DNA of 64,000 nt from Takakia lepidozioides (Eukaryota; Streptophyta; Takakiopsida; Takakiales; Takakiaceae), in assembly GCA_030704615.1 (NCBI GenBank), contig CM060731.1, forward strand, positions 58,880,756 to 58,944,755. The letters run 5' to 3'. A model generated the notes under the pieces. That model was given only the letters and a program-made list of their open reading frames with translations. It searched no databases and was not told the DNA's origin. Within the stretch, counting starts at the first letter, position 1. Each line of letters starts with the position of its first letter. This document shows positions 45,087 through 55,685 of the stretch, one piece after another. Made by a program: the position numbers and the translations under genes.

Positions 45087-47365
45087 CTACCCATGTGTTG
45101 TATCCCGCTGCAAAAGAGTATCGACCTCGTTGAAACTCATAGTGGCCTGGTGAATGAAGTTGTCACGTTTGGGATCGCAAACCATCCTCCTCAAAAATAT
45201 GAAATACAAATGTTTGCAGGGTATGAATTTACCTCTCTTGCCCAAACTGGTTGATAGCATATTCACAAAATCAGGACATGTGCAATTGGGGAAATTGGAA
45301 ACCGTGATGTCGTAGGTCCTGTCATGAACAACAGATGTGGAAGTGATGATTGTGAATACCCGACCATATCCTGGATCGGGTACTTCCGTGGTGCTTCCAA
45401 CACGAGCTTGGAGCATTCTTGCGGACTCCACTTTGCCAAAGTGTTCAGCGGTTGGAGGGAAACGCCGAACGAGCTTTCCATCTCGTTTGGTTGGCCACAA
45501 GTCAGGATTTGTCGGGGGGACCCGGGAGGACGCAGAAGTAGTAGCACATGCATGGAGTTGGGGTTGTCTCGCAAGGGAAAAACCTGCCTCCTCTAGCATT
45601 TCAATCTCCTGAAAACTGAGATGTGTTCCCACCTTCACGGGCCAAACGGTTGGAGGAGATGGCTTCATCACTACGGAAGGACGCACAGTTCCATGCACAC
45701 ATCTGGCACAATCATCTGCGCAAAACCAGAACTTGTGGTTCTTGGCTTCTGGTTGACCGTATGGACGCATCAAGCCCGTGAAAGTCGGAGCAGGAGTTCG
45801 GGCACCACCTCTGGATATAGATGAAGTGCACTTCTCGAAATTAGTTGCCCTGATCGCTGTACATTTCACACGAGACCCTACACTTGTGCGTTCTATGTGC
45901 CAAACGTGGTCGGGGCATGCGGACTCAAGCACATCAAGGGGGTTGTTTCTCTCCTGCACTATTTCAGTGGCATGGTTTGATGCTGGAGCTTGCCGTCGTG
46001 TTGGAGGTTCCTCCACAATGGAGGTTCCGGACATGGAGCTGTCATGCAGGGGAACATGAGGCTTCGAGAAGTTATCACGGTCTGCCCTGTGGGAATCTGA
46101 ATCCGAACCAGGTGGAGTGTTCAATTTCCTCTTACAGGAGCCGAATCTCTCCTCCCCTTCAAGATGTGGAACTCTAGAAACAAGTGGCGTTCCCTGGGCA
46201 TACATGCTCACCGCCCGTGCTATCTTGATTGGATCCCCAGATCTGTTTGCAGCACGCAACATCAACTCCCATTTGTCCGGACCCTTGCCACCAACCCCAC
46301 CTCGTAAGAAATCACGGTATCGGGTTTGTTGTTGCAAGGCGTATCAAATCATCTGTTGTTGCCACATACAAATCCCGACCTCGTTTCCCATACTGCTGCA
46401 ACCATGCGTTGTGCACAGTTTCTGCCAAATTGCAAGATGGCATGTCCGCCATTTCCTCAATGGACATGTTCTGCAAAGAGGATAACCACACTTCATAACA
46501 GTGCACACGAAACAACATAAAGAAAGCAATGAGTCAAAAATATGGAAAGCAAATGTATGAATAAAGCAAGAAATAGAAGCCTCGTACCATTGTCATGGTT
46601 GCTCCCCACTGTCTATACCGGAAGTGCCAAAACGCCAGCCAATCTTTCAATGCTCTCATACTCTCAAGTGATGCAGCTCCAGAAGAGAACCACCAAGCAC
46701 GAATTGTCTGGAACAAAGTGTCCGCCTCTTTCATTGTTCTAGCATCTTTGTACTCTTTGCACAATTTACGGTGCTGAGTCTGCATCTCTGGTTTGATGTC
46801 CGACTTTGTATGTTTTTCCAGAGATTGTGTCCAATGGAATAGACATGTACGCTCTCTTCCTGGCATAGGCACTTTTGGGTCGCCCAATCCGAAGACAATA
46901 CGAACAGCATTGAAATTTGCTTGAGCACTATCCGCCATGAAACCTGCGAAATTTGGAGATGGCAGCCCATGACACGTATCAGGGAATTCCACATGAGCTT
47001 CTGGGATTCCGTATCCTCGGATTGCATGTCACAAACTGCAATTGTCATAACTCGTTGGTACACTGGATCGTAGACATGACAAGCCATTGTCGTCCAATCG
47101 TTCACTCGTTTCACATGATCAAACATAAGAAAACAGTTCTGCAAGTCCCCAGTGTTCTGCATCTGCTTCACGAGGCTAACCCCACTGCCCTCCCCAACAG
47201 TCGACATTTTGAAAAGAAAAACTTTGATGGCACCTTGACCTGGGAATACATTGTCCTGGATGTAATCGTACTTGCTCACTCGTTTCAATTCCAAAATATT
47301 GTCTATGTAGCCTCTGATCCCAGAGCCCATTCTCAATGCATTGATTTGATGCCGAATGTTAGGTG
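45087..47365 (-). pseudogene. MULE transposase B, catalytic and SWIM half
   Basis: This is the downstream half of a minus-strand Mutator-like transposase; the upstream half is at 60464-61640 beyond the retrotransposon. From 47365 leftwards it has MGSGIRGY, FPGQG, then MACHVYDPVYQRVMTIAVC with the first catalytic Asp. Next is FMADSAQANFNAVRIVFG with the second Asp, and ERTCLFHWTQSLEKHTK, the C-x2-H motif. An intron at about 46587-46472 follows. The next exon has CNLAETVHNAWLQQYG with the catalytic Glu, and the long last frame (46337-45087) ends in a SWIM finger (CTC...CKHLYFIFL). Frameshifts near 46975 and 46325 break it. The D-D-E residues, C-x2-H and SWIM are all still visible, making this the best preserved of the MULE copies here. 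It is related to the pieces at 2773-3609 and 4498-5690. Confidence 0.88.
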
Positions 47366-47370
47366 AACTT
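47366..47370. repeat. Target-site duplication AACTT, left
   Basis: AACTT immediately precedes the 5' LTR and is repeated exactly at 60459-60463 after the 3' LTR. Five bases is the standard duplication size for Ty3/gypsy integrases. Confidence 0.95.
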
Positions 47371-48360
47371 TGTTAGAGGACTATTTGGGACTTAGACACT
47401 TTTACGGGATCTGTGGGGTACCCTTACTTTTGCACAGAATGAGACCAACAGGAGCCTTAGGGGTGACAGCAGCGCACTTTAGAAGGGGGTTACACAGCTC
47501 GTCACAGTCCGACACAGCCCGTCACAGCCAACACAGCTCGTCACAGTCCGACACAGCCCATCACAGTCTGACACAGCCAGACACAGCCAGACACAGCCGT
47601 CACAGCCAGTCACAGCTCGACACAGTCGACACAGCCCAACACAGTCGCACAGCCAGTCACAGCTTGACACAGCTGTCACGACCATAGGGAACGGATAGCA
47701 GGACAGGGAACGAATGTGGGGAACAACATCTGCGAATGTAACATGTTAGTACACGGATGACGGTTAGTGAGGGAAACGGTTAGAACAACGGGTAGGAAGA
47801 TAAAGCCATGAGCGAGGACAGGAGGGAATCACTTCTGGGGGAATCACTGCTGGAAGGAGTGGGGGAGCACTTCTTGGGGGGACTTCGGACATCACTGGGG
47901 GAAATGAGGCAGAGAGCGCATCTCTGAGCAGAAAGAGGGAAAGCACGGAGTAGGAGGAGGACGATCTGTTGATGCTTAATGAATGCAAACAGTAGAATTG
48001 TAATGTAGAGCAGATTGGAGACTCCATGGCTTCAGCCTGATACTTGATAGATATTAATCTAATACATACTTCATACTCACACTGTGTAGAGAGATCTGAG
48101 TGAAGCTGTGGAATGAATGGATGAGTTGATGGAATCCGATAGATTGCTGAAGCAAACTGATACTTAAATACCAACAGTAAGGTAACTAGCTAACATGAAT
48201 GCGGGAAGGAAAACAAATAGGAAACACCCCCATGATACACTAGCTGTAGGTCATGACTGATTGTTCTGAGCGGGCTGAGTGCTTAGAGATTTCCAACTCT
48301 TCTATCTTGGAGTTTCCGCCTCGGATAGCGAAGGGATGGGTGAGTAAAAGCCGCGCGACA
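47371..48360 (+). repeat. 5' LTR
   Basis: 990 bp, TGTTAGAGGAC to GCGCGACA. It contains a minisatellite of CACAG(C/T)CC-type words phased about every 10 bp (47495-47675). It is nearly identical to the 3' LTR. The promoter of the element should lie here, but its TATA box could not be fixed. Confidence 0.97.
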
Positions 48361-48362
48361 TT

Positions 48363-48382
48363 TGGCGACCATACTAGGGATC
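48363..48382 (+). other. Primer-binding site
   Basis: TGGCGACCATACTAGGGATC starts two bases after the LTR end. TGGCGAC is a common start for plant gypsy primer-binding sites complementary to a tRNA 3' end. The matching tRNA was not identified. Confidence 0.7.
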
Positions 48383-48387
48383 TGGGT

Positions 48388-50526
48388 CATGAACAACCAG
48401 ATGTGACAGGCATCTGGTGGGATCATGGTGGTTGGAGAATTAAAGAATTTGATGTGAATCAAATTCCTTATGAAACTGAGAAGGAAAGATTGTCCAAACG
48501 ATTCTTCCAGAGGTTTTTGGAATTGCCAGACGGTTGTAAAGAAAACATTCTTAAGAGAGTGCATGATGCTGACCCTGAGTGGGGTCTGGAGAAAGGAGTG
48601 ATAAAGATTTATCAGGTGGCCTGTAGAGGAAGAGCACGTTGGTTACCAACATTGGTTTATGTGATAGCATTGCTATCCATTAAGCGAGTAGAGTTTGAAG
48701 GCTGGGAGGAAAGAAAGGTGAATGTTTATACTCATATGCATGAAGAGCTTGTACTGGTAAAGAATTGGATTCCAAAGGATATTTTGTGGATCAAAATCAC
48801 ACCAAGAACAGCTTTCCAGACTTGTTTGCCATATGGTTATATGGTAACGGAGACTTCAAGTATAGCCAAGGGTGCATTGAAGCTTGAAAGAAACCCAGGC
48901 ATATACGAGAGATATTACAGAAGAGAGTTTTGGTTATTGCCACATTAAAAAGAAATGAAAGACATGGGACAAAGAGAAGCTAGACGCCAGAGATATTCAG
49001 CAAAAAGAGAAAGCTATCTGAAAGCTAATTATCCATATCTTTGGGAGAGAGGAATAGACATAGGGGAATCATCTGGACCTCTCACACCATTAAGATCAGA
49101 GAGTACATCACCCATACCGGAAAAACTAGAGTTGGATGCCACTCCTTCTGTTTCTTTGCAAGAAAGATTAAGGGAATTGGTACGGGAAGAAGATCAATCA
49201 CGAGGTGAAAGATCTGAGGTACATCCCTGGATAAAAGATTTGACAGAAATCTTTGATAAGAGTTGGCATGGAACACCAAAAGCAGGAACTCCAGTTTCTG
49301 AAGCGGAAGGTGAAGAAGGAGGAGAGGATGTGGCAGAGCCAACGGAGAGTTCAGACTCTCCAACACCATTGCAGTTGAGTTACATGAGTGAAGAAGAAAC
49401 CCAAGGGCAGAACTTGGAGGATGAAAACAGAGAGAAGAAATTGGAAGAGGAAGAGTATGAAGAAGTAGACCCAACAGCTGAGGTTGAGACTACAACCAGG
49501 ACATCCCAACCCGTTGGACCTGGATCAAGTGGAGCACTTGGATCATAGGCCAACGAAGGTGTCGGCTCAGGGGGATCAGGCAGGCTGCCTGGATCTGGCT
49601 CTGGGGGGACAGGGAGTGTGGGAAGTAGTGCAACTGAAGCTGGGAATACTGTGAATATCGTGGGGCCAGTAGCAGGGAGTGCTCAAGGGCCACCACTTGG
49701 TGAAAGATCCACCACAACAACAACAGGTCCTGAAGGACCAGCACCAACAAGGGTGCCAGCACCTGTCAGTGGGCAGAAGGTAGGGCCACAGATGGCGTTA
49801 CAACCAACATGGGCAAAACCACCTTTTCCAATATATTCAGGAAAAGGGGATCCCGATGTACACATTAGCCAATTTGAGCACATGTGTATAGTGAACAATG
49901 AGAATGGCGATGATGTCAAGATGAGATTGTTTATTTGTTCACTTATCAAAAAAGCAAGTGAATGGTATGCAAGATTCCCTGATAATCATTTCCTAACCTG
50001 GAATGGCTTGAATACAGCATTCTGAAATAGGTTCAGGACAAGTAAAACTGAGGATGAAGTGTATGGAAGTTTACAACAGTTAAAGCAAAAGAAGCATGAA
50101 ACTGTTGAGGAGTATATGGAAAAGATGGAATTGATGATGAAAAAGTTGGCTGCAGTACCAGCACCAGGTTTACAGAAGACTTGGTTTGTGAGTGGACTAA
50201 GACCAGAGTTGCAAAAGAAAGTGGATATGTTACCCCATAATACAGTGGAGGAGGCATTTGAAACTGCAAACATAATTGAGCAATTGGGAATGCTCAGGAG
50301 AGAGAAAAGGGATGATGAGGACTCTGAGGATGAGTCAGATGAAGAAGAAGAGCAAGAACTAAAAAGGAAGAGTAAGAGAAAAGAGAAGTTGAAGAGGGAT
50401 AACTATGAGAAAAGATTGGAAGAAATCTTGAAGAAGTATGTCACAGAGGCTGCAACACATTGGAGGAAGGGTGTATGGTGTGCAAAGTGCCAGAATGAAG
50501 CCATACCACCACAGAATGCCACATGA
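48388..50526 (+). pseudogene. gag: gag polyprotein with three in-frame stops
   Basis: One frame can be followed from the leader to 50526, broken only by TAA at 48946-48948, TAG at 49546-48 and TGA at 50023-50025. Each is explicable by a single transition. The first third (to about 48945) is a globular unknown part (GIWWDHGGWRIKEFD, YQVACRGRARWLPTL). The middle is acidic and then rich in G, S, T and P. From about 49810 it is a typical retrotransposon capsid (FPIYSGKGDPDVHISQFEHM, KKASEWYARF, then TVEEYMEKMELM). It ends with a charged EDSEDESDEEEEQEL stretch. A long N-terminal extension before the capsid recalls the extra 5' ORF of the Ogre/Tat group, but homology was not shown. The true start codon is unclear. 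Confidence 0.85.
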
Positions 50527-50924
50527 AGGAGAAACACTGTACTATCTGTAAAATGGATAACCATTCTACTGAGAATTGTTACTACAACAGAAGGACAGTT
50601 GCAAGAGAACCTAGGCAAGTAAGGGTGCATCAGGTGCAGCCCCAGCCAAGAAGAAACAATGATCAGGACCACTATGGTAGGTCTGGTGGTTATAACAATG
50701 GCATGGAAGGGAGAGGTAATTCAAGAGGGAATTACCAAGGAAATTCCAGAGGCAACTATCAGGGTAATCCAAGGGGAATTACCACCCGGGAATCAGGATT
50801 ACAAAATAATCCAAGAGCAGACCAAGGGCGAGGACCCAATGGTGAAGAACTATGTTACTATTGTAATCAGCCAGGACATCGCAAAGCAGCCTGTTCATTC
50901 TGGATAGACACCAGAATGAGATGA
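50523..50924 (+). CDS. Nucleocapsid-like frame with two CCHC knuckles
   Basis: The ATG at 50523 overlaps the gag stop as ATGA. The 133-residue product has two perfect C-x2-C-x4-H-x4-C zinc knuckles, CTICKMDNHSTENC near the start and CYYCNQPGHRKAAC near the end. They are separated by a basic, Gly/Asn/Arg-rich repeat (NSRGNYQGNSRGNYQGN). It is the RNA-binding nucleocapsid of the element. Its frame is -1 relative to gag. Normally it would be part of gag, so the separation is either a decay indel or a real frameshift/reinitiation site. Confidence 0.8.
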   Translation: MKEKHCTICKMDNHSTENCYYNRRTVAREPRQVRVHQVQPQPRRNNDQDHYGRSGGYNNGMEGRGNSRGNYQGNSRGNYQGNPRGITTRESGLQNNPRADQGRGPNGEELCYYCNQPGHRKAACSFWIDTRMR

Positions 50925-51823
50925 GAGCTCCTGTGAATGAGGGCCCAGTGGTGGCAGCTCACATGGTTAGGCCATGTGTTGTACCAGAAGTAAGTACAAT
51001 GATAGTAACAAGAAGCAAAGCCAAACTAATACCTCCAGTAGTTGAGGAAGATGATGATAATGAAGGTGGCAGTGATATGCCTGAAGATGATGAGGCTTGG
51101 AGAGATGAGAAGGAACTGCACAAGGAAGTGGCAGATACCATAAGGGAAATGCAGAAGAGTACTGATATTCCTGTGGCAGATTCCTCTGATTCTGATGGAG
51201 AAGAAGAAGTGAGTGAGGATGAAAGGAAGAAAGAAGATGCAGACATGCAAAGTAATGAAGGGACTTTGGCTGAAGTAATATGCCAGACCAAAGCAGAGAT
51301 TACCATTGGACAGCTATTGGCTGTGGCACCTTATTGTAGACACAGGTTGTATCAAGCAATCAATCGAATTGCCCAGGAGACAGGAAACACAGACCTGAAC
51401 AGCAAGGTGACCAGTTATAATGTGAAGCCGGAAGGGCGAGAAACAGTCATGGACTTTGATGATTCTATGCCAGTAATCCAATTGAGAATTGGAAGCACAG
51501 AACTAACTGATGTACTGATAGATGGAGGCTCTGGAGTAAATATCATGACAGACCAATTAAGAAAGAAGCTTGGTCTAAGTAACATGAAACCAGCCCCATT
51601 TACAGTAACAATGGCAGATCAAAGAAGTGTACAGCCATTGGGATTAATAAGAGGAGTTAAGATACAGATACAGAAGATGATCTTTATGATCACAGTATGG
51701 ATGAAGTCATGGAGGCTTACTCCTTATTATTGGGACGTCCGTGGCTGAAACAGGCCAGGGTATTCCATGACTGGAATTATCAGTTTCTAACCGTGTTGTT
51801 TAAGGGGTATCTGATGTGGCGTA
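50921..51823 (+). pseudogene. Aspartic protease region of pol
   Basis: The ATG at 50921 overlaps the stop of the nucleocapsid frame, again as ATGA. After an acidic linker, the protease active site VLIDGGSGVNIM lies at about 51511-51546 (D-G-G-S in place of the more common D-T/S-G-A; D-G-G-[AS] is seen in other plant gypsy elements). The later strand LLLGRPWLKQARVFHDWN (about 51727-51780) is in a different frame, so there is a shift near 51690, and another back near 51820. It would cleave the polyprotein if the frame were whole. Confidence 0.8.
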
Positions 51824-53778
51824 GTGTCAGCAACACCAATTGAAGAGGAAACCAACAGTTACCCATCACATTTCTATGAAGAAAAAGAAGGAGAAATGGA
51901 AATCCTAGAGGAACCAGCCACTGTGAGTTTACAGGATGAAGTGGTGACTGGTTGGACAATCACAGCTGATGAGCAAGTGAGGGAAGTGAATGTGGGAACT
52001 AAAGAGGAACCGAGGATGGTGAAGGTAGGAGCTGATTTGGAGCCAGAATTCTTTGAAGAAGCTAAGAGTTTGTTCATCAAATACAGAGATGTATTTGCTT
52101 GGAGCTATGAGGATCTAAAAGGGATACCACCTGAAATCTGTCAGCATAAGATTGAACTGGAACCAGGGTCAGTACCAATCAAGCAGGCAAGGTACAGAAT
52201 GAATCCCAACTACGCACAGAAGGTTGGAGAAGAGATCAAGAAGTTGGCTGAGGCTAAGTTTATATACCCAATAGAGTATACAACTTGGTTGTCACCCATT
52301 GTGATAGTTCCCAAGAAGAATGGTAAACTAAGAGTTTGTGTGAACTACAAGAAGCTGAATGCTTGTACGAAGAAAGATCCTTTCCCTTTGCCATTCACAG
52401 AAGCAGTATTGGACACTGTGGCAGGCCATGAGATGTACTCATTCATGGATGGCTTCAGTGGTTATAATCAAGTGCAAGTGGCAGAAGAAGACCAAGGAAA
52501 GACAGCTTTCATCACAGACTGGGGTGCTTATGCATACAAAGTCATGCCCTTTGGACTTTGTAATGCACCAGCAACCTTTCAGAGAGTGATAAGTGAATCT
52601 TTTCATGAGTATCTGGATGATTTCATGCAGGTGTTCTTGGATGATTTCAGTGTGTACAGCTCTAAGAATGAGCACTTGCATAAATTGGAGTTATGTCTGG
52701 CCAGATGCAGGATGAGAGGTCTGGGCCTGAATCCAGAGAAGTGTACTTTCTGTGTGAACTCAGGGGTGCTTCTGGGACACATTGTGTGTAAGAGGGGACT
52801 TCTTGTGGATCCCAGGAAAGCAGAGGCCATTAAAGCCTCTCCACCACCAGTGAATGTTAAGAGTCTAAGGAGATTCCTTGGACAAACCAGCTATTACAGA
52901 AGATTTGTCAGACGGTATGCACAGATAGCAGCACCATTGAGCAAACTTCTGAAGAAAGATGCAGTGTTTGCATGGACACCTGAATGTCAACAGGCTTTTG
53001 AGGAACTTACATTGTCAGTAACAACTACACCTGTGCTGATTAATCCTCACTGGCAGGAAATATTTCATGTTCACTGTGATGCTTCTGGAGAAGCACTAGG
53101 AGCAGTGTTAGCCCAAAATGTTACAGGAAGGATAGATTCACCTGTGTACTATGCTAGCCGATTGATGAACAATGCCGAAAGAAATTATAGCACAACGGAA
53201 AGAGAAGCATTGGCAATGATCTATGCAGTGAAGAAATTCAGGCATTACCTGTTGGGCAAGAAGTTTATGTTCTATGTGGATCACCAGGCTCTGATATACC
53301 TGGTAAACAAACCTCTGATAAGCGGAAGAATAGCAAGATGGTTGATAATCTTGCACGAGTTTGAGTTCGAGGTTGTTTACAAGCCTGGGAGGCTGCATCT
53401 TGTGGCGGATCACTTGTCACGGTTATCAACAGGAGAACCAGCCACGGGAGTAGATGATCAATTACCAGATGCGAGTCTATTTGCAGTGGAGGTGCAGGGA
53501 AGTGCAGATGACTGGTTAGATTGGCAGTGGCCAATCAGATACTACCTTGCTCATGGTCAGTGCCCACCAAGTTATGGTAAGGAGCAGAGGAAGAGAATCG
53601 CTATCAAGGCTTTACCTTATACTATGGTAGGAAGCAGAATGTATAAGCTAGGACCTGATGGAGTACTAAAACGATGCTTGTACCACCATGAAGTAAATAA
53701 AGTTTTGGAGGAAGTTCATAAAGGAGTGGCTGGAGGTCATTTTGGAGAAGAGACTACCAGTAGGAAGATACTACTGCA
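51824..53778 (+). CDS. pol: Reverse transcriptase-RNase H region of pol
   Basis: A single open frame of about 650 codons is intact across both domains. RT landmarks are [64 protein letters not shown] and the catalytic FLDDF near 52634-52648 (F-x-D-D form of YxDD). Next comes the connection [16 protein letters not shown]. RNase H has [15 protein letters not shown] (about 53071), [20 protein letters not shown] and [10 protein letters not shown], giving the D-E-D series, and then the conserved VADHLSRL. The frame loses homology at about 53778, where integrase continues in another frame. It would copy the element's RNA into DNA in virus-like particles; this is the best preserved part of the element. 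Confidence 0.95.
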
Positions 53779-54770
53779 GGTTACTGGTGGCCTACTTTGT
53801 TCAAAGATGTACACAAGTATTGTCAGAGTTGTGATGAATGTCAGAGGCTAGGACCTTTGCAGAGATCTGGAAGATGGCCTTTGCATCCTACAATGCCTAC
53901 GGAACCATTTCAGAAATGGGGACTAGACTTTGTTGGACCAATTAACCCACCAGCCAAGAATACACGGAACAGGTACATAATTACAGCCACAGCTAAAGCT
54001 TTGAGGGACAACACAGCCAAGTCCACAAGCAAGGTTCCTGTATGAGAACATACTTACACGATTTGGCTGTCCCTTGGAATTTATCAGTGATCAGGGAAGT
54101 CACTTCATTAATGAGACCATTGAATTATTGACTAAAGAGTTCATGATTGTGCATAGGAAGAGTACAACATATTACCCACAGGGTAATGGGCAGGCAGAGG
54201 CTACCAACAAAATACTATGTACTATCTTGGCTAAGATAGTCAATGCAAACAGAACGGATTGGGATACAAAGCTGCTGACAGCTTTGTGGTCATACAGACT
54301 TCATATAAAGTCACCACTAAGTATACACCATTCCAATTAGTTTATGGTATGGAAGCTTTACTTCCAGTGGAATTCCTGTTACCTACCATGAGAACGGAAT
54401 GGGGAAAGAGAATGGAATTGCAAGATTCCATTAAGGTCAGGAAACATGAATTATACCATGTGGAAGAAGTACGTGCTGATGCAGCTGATAATATGACCAG
54501 AATTCAGATGAAGAGAAAGGAACAGTTTGATGAAGGCAAGTTAAAGACTTTTAAGACGGAGATTTGGTTCTATGGTTGCAGAAGAAAGGAAAGATTAAAG
54601 CTTCTAAGCTTAAATCACCATGGAAAGGACCTTATGTCATACAAAAGATGTATGATAACAACACCGCCATGTTACAAACCATTAACAAAGAGATGCTGGG
54701 AAGAGTCAATGCCAATAAGTTGAAGGGGTACAGTGGTATCCATGACAAACCATTGCAGCATGATTTGCAT
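53690..54770 (+). pseudogene. Integrase region of pol, frameshifted
   Basis: The N-terminal H-H-C-C zinc site starts in the RT frame (YHHEV...GGHFG, 53680-53745) and finishes in the next frame ([10 protein letters not shown], 53819-53848), so a shift lies near 53778. The first catalytic Asp is in [10 protein letters not shown] (about 53920). The segment after ITATAKAL is damaged and ends in a stop at 54045. The second Asp (FISDQGSHF, 54077-54103) and the Glu (PQGNGQAEATNK, about 54178) are in the following frame. Further shifts near 54290 and 54560 lead to the C-terminal part (GKIKASKLKSPWKGPYVIQK). No chromodomain follows. All three D-D-E residues can be seen, but the enzyme cannot be made from this copy. 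Confidence 0.9.
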
Positions 54771-54860
54771 GTTGAAACGCAAAAGCAGTCACGGGCTGCG
54801 CCAGTGATACCAACGGAGTATGGAGCACTTGTCGCTAAGCCGAGCATATATGACCAGGGC

Positions 54861-55190
54861 GACACAGCCTATCATAGCCCAGCGAGGCGCGACACAGCCT
54901 ATCACAGCCCATCACGACGTGACACAGCCTATCACAGCCCAGCAATGCGCGACACAGCCTATCACAGCCCAGCACGGCGCGACACAGCCTATCACAGCCC
55001 ATCACGACGTGACACAGCCTATCACAGCCCAGCGAGGCACGACACAACATATCACAGCCCAGCACGGAGCAATACAGCCTATCACAACCTACCACAGCGT
55101 GTCACAGCCTATCACAGCTTACCACAGTGCAACACAGCCTATCACGGCGTACCACAGTATGACACAGCCTGTCACAGCTCAACACAGCCT
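54861..55190 (+). repeat. 30-bp tandem repeat, 11 copies, in the 3' part of pol
   Basis: GACACAGCCTATCACAGCCC plus ten variable bases repeats at 54861, 54891, 54921 and so on, exactly every 30 bp to 55161, with a last partial copy at 55181. It is translated in frame as a 10-residue repeat (RDTAYHSPAR). Each unit is three 10-bp blocks, two of them with a CACAGCC word, the same word and phasing as in the LTR minisatellite. Confidence 0.95.
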
Positions 55191-55199
55191 ACTAGGGTT

Positions 55200-55685
55200 A
55201 CACAATCCATAGAATCAGTGACAGGTGGACGCAGGATAACTTCAGGGAAATGGCCGGCGGAAGAAAGGACGGAAGCCAGTTTAGAAAGGGACACGTGGAA
55301 GTCAGGGCGCAACACACAGCTGAGAAGGAAGTGCAAGAACAGATGTCATCAAGAAAGAGGACAAGAATGGCCGTCAAAATACCTAATTAGCACGTCAATT
55401 CGGATGAATGGCGGGCCCATTAATGAATACGGAAAAAGGGCAACAGAACAAACGGCAAGTACAGAAAAGCGAAATTCTTGTCACATGTGTTATCCTAGTG
55501 GACAGTCCAGCAGGGAAAGTCCACTAAAGAAAATTAAATCTAAAATCCAGTCACAGCGGTTACAGCCAATCGAAAGCCAGAGAAGGGATCAAGAAATTGG
55601 AGGGAATTTAAGCGCAAGAGTCGGCGTCGTTCTAAGTAACGGGCGTCTCGACGGGACAAACCATCAATGCTATAGCTTTGAAGCT
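55200..55685 (+). other. Linker between pol and the 3' reading frame
   Basis: The pol C-terminal frame stays open through this 490-bp stretch, but its product is low in complexity and basic and shows no domain. It may be untranslated leader for the downstream reading frame. Confidence 0.4.

Noticed and set aside
47479-47685. Valine/cysteine-rich minus-strand frame in the LTR
   Set aside because: Antisense reading of the CACAGCC minisatellite; the same frame appears in the other LTRs.
48253-48360. Start of gag inside the 5' LTR (frame open from 48253)
   Set aside because: The open frame merely runs through the LTR end and primer-binding site; translation from inside the LTR end is unlikely and the same text occurs in the 3' LTR.
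54835-55095. Minus-strand cysteine-rich repeat protein (GCDRLCRA repeats)
   Set aside because: It is the antisense reading of the 30-bp tandem repeat in pol.
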